Source: Candidatus Mediterraneibacter stercorigallinarum
GTDB lineage: Bacteria; Bacillota; Clostridia; Lachnospirales; Lachnospiraceae
Direction of reading: 5' to 3'
NCBI GenBank assembly: GCA_019116185.1
Contig: DXCD01000259.1
Coordinates: 1 to 8,404 of the forward strand
Length of the DNA stretch: 8,404 nucleotides
Shown here piece by piece: positions 6,498 through 8,404 of the stretch. Position numbers and translations under genes: made by a program. The notes beneath the pieces were generated by a model, which did no database searches, was not told the origin of the DNA, and saw nothing but the letters and a program-made list of their open reading frames with translations. Position 1 is the stretch's first letter; the number at the start of each line of letters is the position of its first letter.

Positions 6498-7115
6498 TCA
6501 GAAAAATTCTCTCAGCTTCTCCACCGCGCTTTTCTCGATCCGTGAGACGTAAGAGCGGGAAATCCCGAGCTGCCTGGCGATTTCCCGCTGGGTGTATTCT
6601 TCTCCGTTATAAAGGCCATACCGCATTTTTAAAACGAGCTTTTCTCTCGGGGAAAGCTCGTTTTCGACTTTTTCGTAGAGTTTCTGGATGTTTTCTTTGA
6701 GATAGATCTTTTCGGGAACATCGATCTCGTCAGTCTCAATGATGTCATAGAGCTTGATCTCATTGCCCTCCCGGTCAGTGCCGATGGGCTCGTAGAGGGA
6801 GATTTCCTTTGCGGATTTCTTTTTGGCACGTAAGTGCATGAGGATTTCATTTTCCACGCACCGCGATGCATAGGCGGCAAGCCTGTTCCCTTTATCCGGG
6901 TTAAAAGTGACGACTGCTTTGATCAGGCCAATGGTTCCGATAGATATCAGGTCCTCCGGGTCTTCTTCCAGGTTCTGATATTTTTTAATCACATGGGCGA
7001 CGAGCCTCAGATTCCGTTCGATCAGGATGTGCTTTGCCTCGAGGTCTCCCTCTGTGTATCTCTGGATATAGTACTTCTCTTCCGAAGCAGTGAGGGGGTT
7101 GGGAAATGATTTCAA
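6498..7115 (-). CDS. sigK: RNA polymerase sporulation sigma factor, SigK type
   Basis: A 205-residue sigma-70 family factor directing late mother-cell transcription during sporulation. Region 2 covers about residues 28-100 with NLRLVAHVIKKYQN, DLISIGTIGLIKAV and YASRCVENEILMHLR, the core-binding and -10-reading segments. Region 4 covers 152-205 with SPREKLVLKMRYGLYNG and the helix-turn-helix TQREIARQLGISRSYVSR that reads the -35. The linker EISLYEPIGTDREGNEI (104-120) is diagnostic of SigK/SigE, and the N-terminus KSFPNPLTASEEK matches mature SigK. The start is TTG at 7113-7115, with AGAGGTG at 7121-7127 five bases upstream. A GTG at 7131-7133 would add six residues but sits almost at the predicted transcript start. 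The long pro-sequence of Bacillus SigK is absent, as reported for Clostridioides difficile. The frame is intact, with no skin-like interruption. SigE is the main alternative, but its longer N-terminus is not seen. Confidence 0.88.
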   Translation of the reverse strand: MKSFPNPLTASEEKYYIQRYTEGDLEAKHILIERNLRLVAHVIKKYQNLEEDPEDLISIGTIGLIKAVVTFNPDKGNRLAAYASRCVENEILMHLRAKKKSAKEISLYEPIGTDREGNEIKLYDIIETDEIDVPEKIYLKENIQKLYEKVENELSPREKLVLKMRYGLYNGEEYTQREIARQLGISRSYVSRIEKSAVEKLREFF

Positions 7116-7120
7116 GACGG

Positions 7121-7127
7121 CACCTCT
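7121..7127 (-). promoter_or_regulatory. Ribosome binding site that sets the TTG start of sigK
   Basis: AGAGGTG on the minus strand, with a five-base spacer to TTG at 7115. No ATG in this frame lies at a suitable distance, and the upstream frame (to 7316) runs through the promoter, so it is not coding. Confidence 0.7.
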
Positions 7128-7141
7128 TAGCACATTTGATA

Positions 7142-7170
7142 TAGTGTATGAGAAAATGGTCCGGCACGTG
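7142..7170 (-). promoter_or_regulatory. SigK/SigE-type promoter of sigK
   Basis: On the minus strand, CATACACTA (7142-7150) fits the SigK -10 consensus CATAnnnTA, and its first eight bases fit the SigE consensus CATACAnT. CAC at 7168-7170, 17 bases upstream, supplies the AC of a SigK -35; no SigE-like -35 is evident. Transcription would start near 7135, giving a leader of about 20 bases. This suggests that SigK reads its own gene. Consensus values are from Bacillus subtilis. Confidence 0.6.
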
Positions 7171-7309
7171 CTTTTCCAATGCAAAAGAGGGACAGCATAA
7201 AGCCTGACAATGATAACGCAGTGTGAGGAGAACGGAACATCATGGGTGCCGGGAGATCTGGAAATCGTGTATAGAAATACTCGAAAAGAGGATATAAGTT
7301 CTACGTACA

Positions 7310-7338
7310 TTGACACCTGTCATGCGGTAAGCTATCAT
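7310..7338 (+). promoter_or_regulatory. Strong sigma-A promoter upstream of the YifB/ComM-like gene
   Basis: TTGACA (7310-7315), a 17-base spacer and TATCAT (7333-7338) give a perfect -35 and a -10 with one mismatch at ideal spacing. The transcript would start near 7345, about 150 bases before the ATG at 7494. The stretch between here and the sigK promoter (7171-7309) shows no gene or other convincing site. Confidence 0.75.
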
Positions 7339-7350
7339 AAATGTACATTT

Positions 7351-7430
7351 CCGGGAAGAATCTTTTTCCCGGTGATCTCACCTGAACCGGGTGTCTGGCC
7401 GGATCGGCCGGAAATTCAGTTTTACTTTTT
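7351..7430 (+). ncRNA. Structured leader with competing hairpins and a terminator-like element
   Basis: Three hairpins follow the promoter. Hairpin A pairs CCGGGAAGA (7351-7359) with TTTTCCCGG (7364-7372). Hairpin B pairs CCCGGT (7368-7373) with ACCGGG (7386-7391) and excludes A. Hairpin C pairs CTGGCCG (7395-7401) with CGGCCGG (7405-7411) around a GAT loop, and can be closed by CTGAA (7382-7386) with TTCAG (7415-7419), directly followed by TTTTACTTTTT. B uses bases of both A and the outer stem of C, so the folds are alternatives, as in a transcription attenuator. A transcript ending here would be a small RNA of about 85 nt. I recognise no known riboswitch class. Confidence 0.45.
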
Positions 7431-7493
7431 GTATAAGTGGTGTTTTTACTCGATGGATTTATACGGCAGGGGACTCATAAGAAAGGAGTGTAA

Positions 7494-8404
7494 ATGAGTT
7501 TCAGCACAATTTTATCCGCAGCCATTGACGGACTGGGGGTAGAGCTTGTACGGGTGGAGGCAGACGTGTCAAACGGCCTCCCGGTGTTTCATATGGTGGG
7601 CTATCTGTCGTCAGAGGTAAAAGAAGCGGGCGAGCGCGTAAGGACAGCGATCAGGAATTCCGGGTTTGATTATCCGGCGAAGCGTACGGTCATCAATCTG
7701 TCGCCCGCGACTCTGAGGAAGCGGGGAGCATCTTTTGACCTGCCGATTGCAGCGGCGATTCTGGCTTCCCTGGGGCAGATCAGTCCTTCGGCGGCAGAGG
7801 GATGCCTGATCACAGGAGAACTGGGGCTTGACGGACGAGTGAGGAAAGTGCCGGGGATACTTCCCATTGTAATGGAAGGAAAAAGGGCAGGGATAAGCCG
7901 GTGCATTGTACCGAAGGAAAACATGGCAGAGGGAGCGCTTGTAAAAGGCGTGGAAGTGATCGGGGCGGGAAGCCTTGCCGAAGTTGTGGAGATTCTCAGG
8001 GGAGAGTATCAGCAGGGAGCAGTGGACCGGACGGAGACTCAGGAGGCAGTTCAGGCGGAATGGGGAGAGATGCTGCCGGACTTTGCGGATATCAAAGGAC
8101 AGGAAAATGTGAAACGGGCGGCAGAGATCGCTGTGGCGGGCGGGCATAACCTGCTCATGATCGGACCTCCGGGCAGCGGAAAATCTATGACCGCAAAGTG
8201 CATAGCAGGGATCCTGCCGCCGCCGGACATGGAGGAAAGCCTGGAAATAACAAAGATATACAGTGTTCTCGGAATGCTGGATGAGAAGGCTCCTCTTATA
8301 CGGAAACGGCCCTTCCGCGAGGTACATCACACGGCGACGCGGGCGGCGCTGATCGGAGGGGGCCTTGTCCCGCGTCCAGGGGAAATCAGCCTTGCACATG
8401 GAGG
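7494..8404 (+). CDS. comM: YifB/ComM-family Mg chelatase-like AAA+ ATPase, 5' part
   Basis: The first 303 codons of a protein usually about 500 residues long; it runs off the window without a stop. The N-terminal domain (about 1-170) has the family features AIDGLGVELVRVEADVSNGLP (10-30), a degenerate Lon-protease-like fold with VKEAGERVRTAI (42-53) and FDLPIAAAIL (81-90). The AAA+ module starts with DIKGQENVKRAAEIAVAGGH (199-218) and has Walker A GPPGSGKS (224-231). HHTATRAALIGGG (278-290) and PGEISLAHG (295-303) lead to the Walker B, which lies past the end. Family members in naturally competent bacteria (ComM) act as helicases promoting branch migration during DNA uptake; in Clostridia the role is not established. 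The ATG has AAAGGAG (7482-7488) five bases upstream. The gene is divergent from sigK and has its own promoter and a structured leader, so its expression may be attenuated. The symbol is used for the family, not for a proven function. Confidence 0.88.
   Translation, partial: MSFSTILSAAIDGLGVELVRVEADVSNGLPVFHMVGYLSSEVKEAGERVRTAIRNSGFDYPAKRTVINLSPATLRKRGASFDLPIAAAILASLGQISPSAAEGCLITGELGLDGRVRKVPGILPIVMEGKRAGISRCIVPKENMAEGALVKGVEVIGAGSLAEVVEILRGEYQQGAVDRTETQEAVQAEWGEMLPDFADIKGQENVKRAAEIAVAGGHNLLMIGPPGSGKSMTAKCIAGILPPPDMEESLEITKIYSVLGMLDEKAPLIRKRPFREVHHTATRAALIGGGLVPRPGEISLAHG

Noticed and set aside
7266..7296. GTATA, 16 bases, then GGATATAAG, resembling a forespore SigF-type promoter
   Set aside because: The -10 misses conserved bases and the sigma-A promoter at 7310-7338 explains the downstream gene better.
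7116..7316. N-terminal extension of the sigma factor frame up to 7316, as a SigK pro-sequence
   Set aside because: It contains the promoter, resembles no sigma N-terminus and has no ribosome site; the TTG at 7115 is better supported.
7611..8399. Long minus-strand open frame of 262 codons opposite the ATPase gene
   Set aside because: It is antisense to a clearly coding YifB/ComM sequence, is rich in Arg, Ser, His and Pro without recognisable domains, and is a shadow of the real gene.
1..8404. CRISPR array, tRNA, rRNA, transposase or integrase genes
   Set aside because: No regularly spaced short repeats, no recognisable tRNA or rRNA segments and no mobile-element enzyme were seen on either strand.

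Overview
The window looks chromosomal, from a spore-forming member of the Clostridia, most likely Lachnospiraceae. The reasons are strong AGGAGG-type ribosome binding sites, an intact SigK-type sporulation sigma factor, a YifB/ComM-family ATPase, and polymorphic toxins of the kind these gut Firmicutes export through type VII secretion. This is a judgement from protein character, not a database match.

Region 1 (1-3390, plus strand) is a polymorphic-toxin island. A small two-pass membrane protein (23-493) is followed by a full-length modular toxin (570-1769): helical N-terminal export-type domain, hydrophobic middle, HNH nuclease tip. An acidic unrecognised protein (1801-2460) in the immunity position comes next. 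A second toxin gene (2460-3323) starts on the stop codon of that gene. It repeats the N-terminal domain of the first toxin (66 of 81 residues identical), has lost the hydrophobic middle, and carries a different tip that resembles CD38-type ADP-ribosyl cyclase/NADase domains. It has no visible Shine-Dalgarno and lacks the first 13 residues of the full-length copy, so it looks like a stored or orphan toxin cassette.

Region 2 (3321-6446) starts with a scar. A good ribosome binding site and the first 18 codons of a gene, probably the immunity gene of the second toxin, run straight into a long reading frame (3379-6387) for a repetitive Ig-like surface protein. That protein has a C-terminal membrane anchor but no signal peptide or convincing start, so it is read as a 5'-truncated gene. 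A bidirectional terminator (6391-6446) separates it from the converging sigma factor gene.

Region 3 (6498-8404) is conserved core genome. It holds a SigK-like sigma factor on the minus strand (6498-7115, TTG start, no pro-sequence) with a SigK-type promoter, and the divergent 5' part of a YifB/ComM Mg-chelatase-like ATPase (from 7494, running off the end). The ATPase gene has a strong sigma-A promoter and a leader of about 150 nt with competing hairpins and a terminator-like element, a candidate attenuator or small RNA.

The most notable content is the tandem toxin arrangement, the CD38-like tip without an intact immunity gene, and the structured leader of the ATPase gene.
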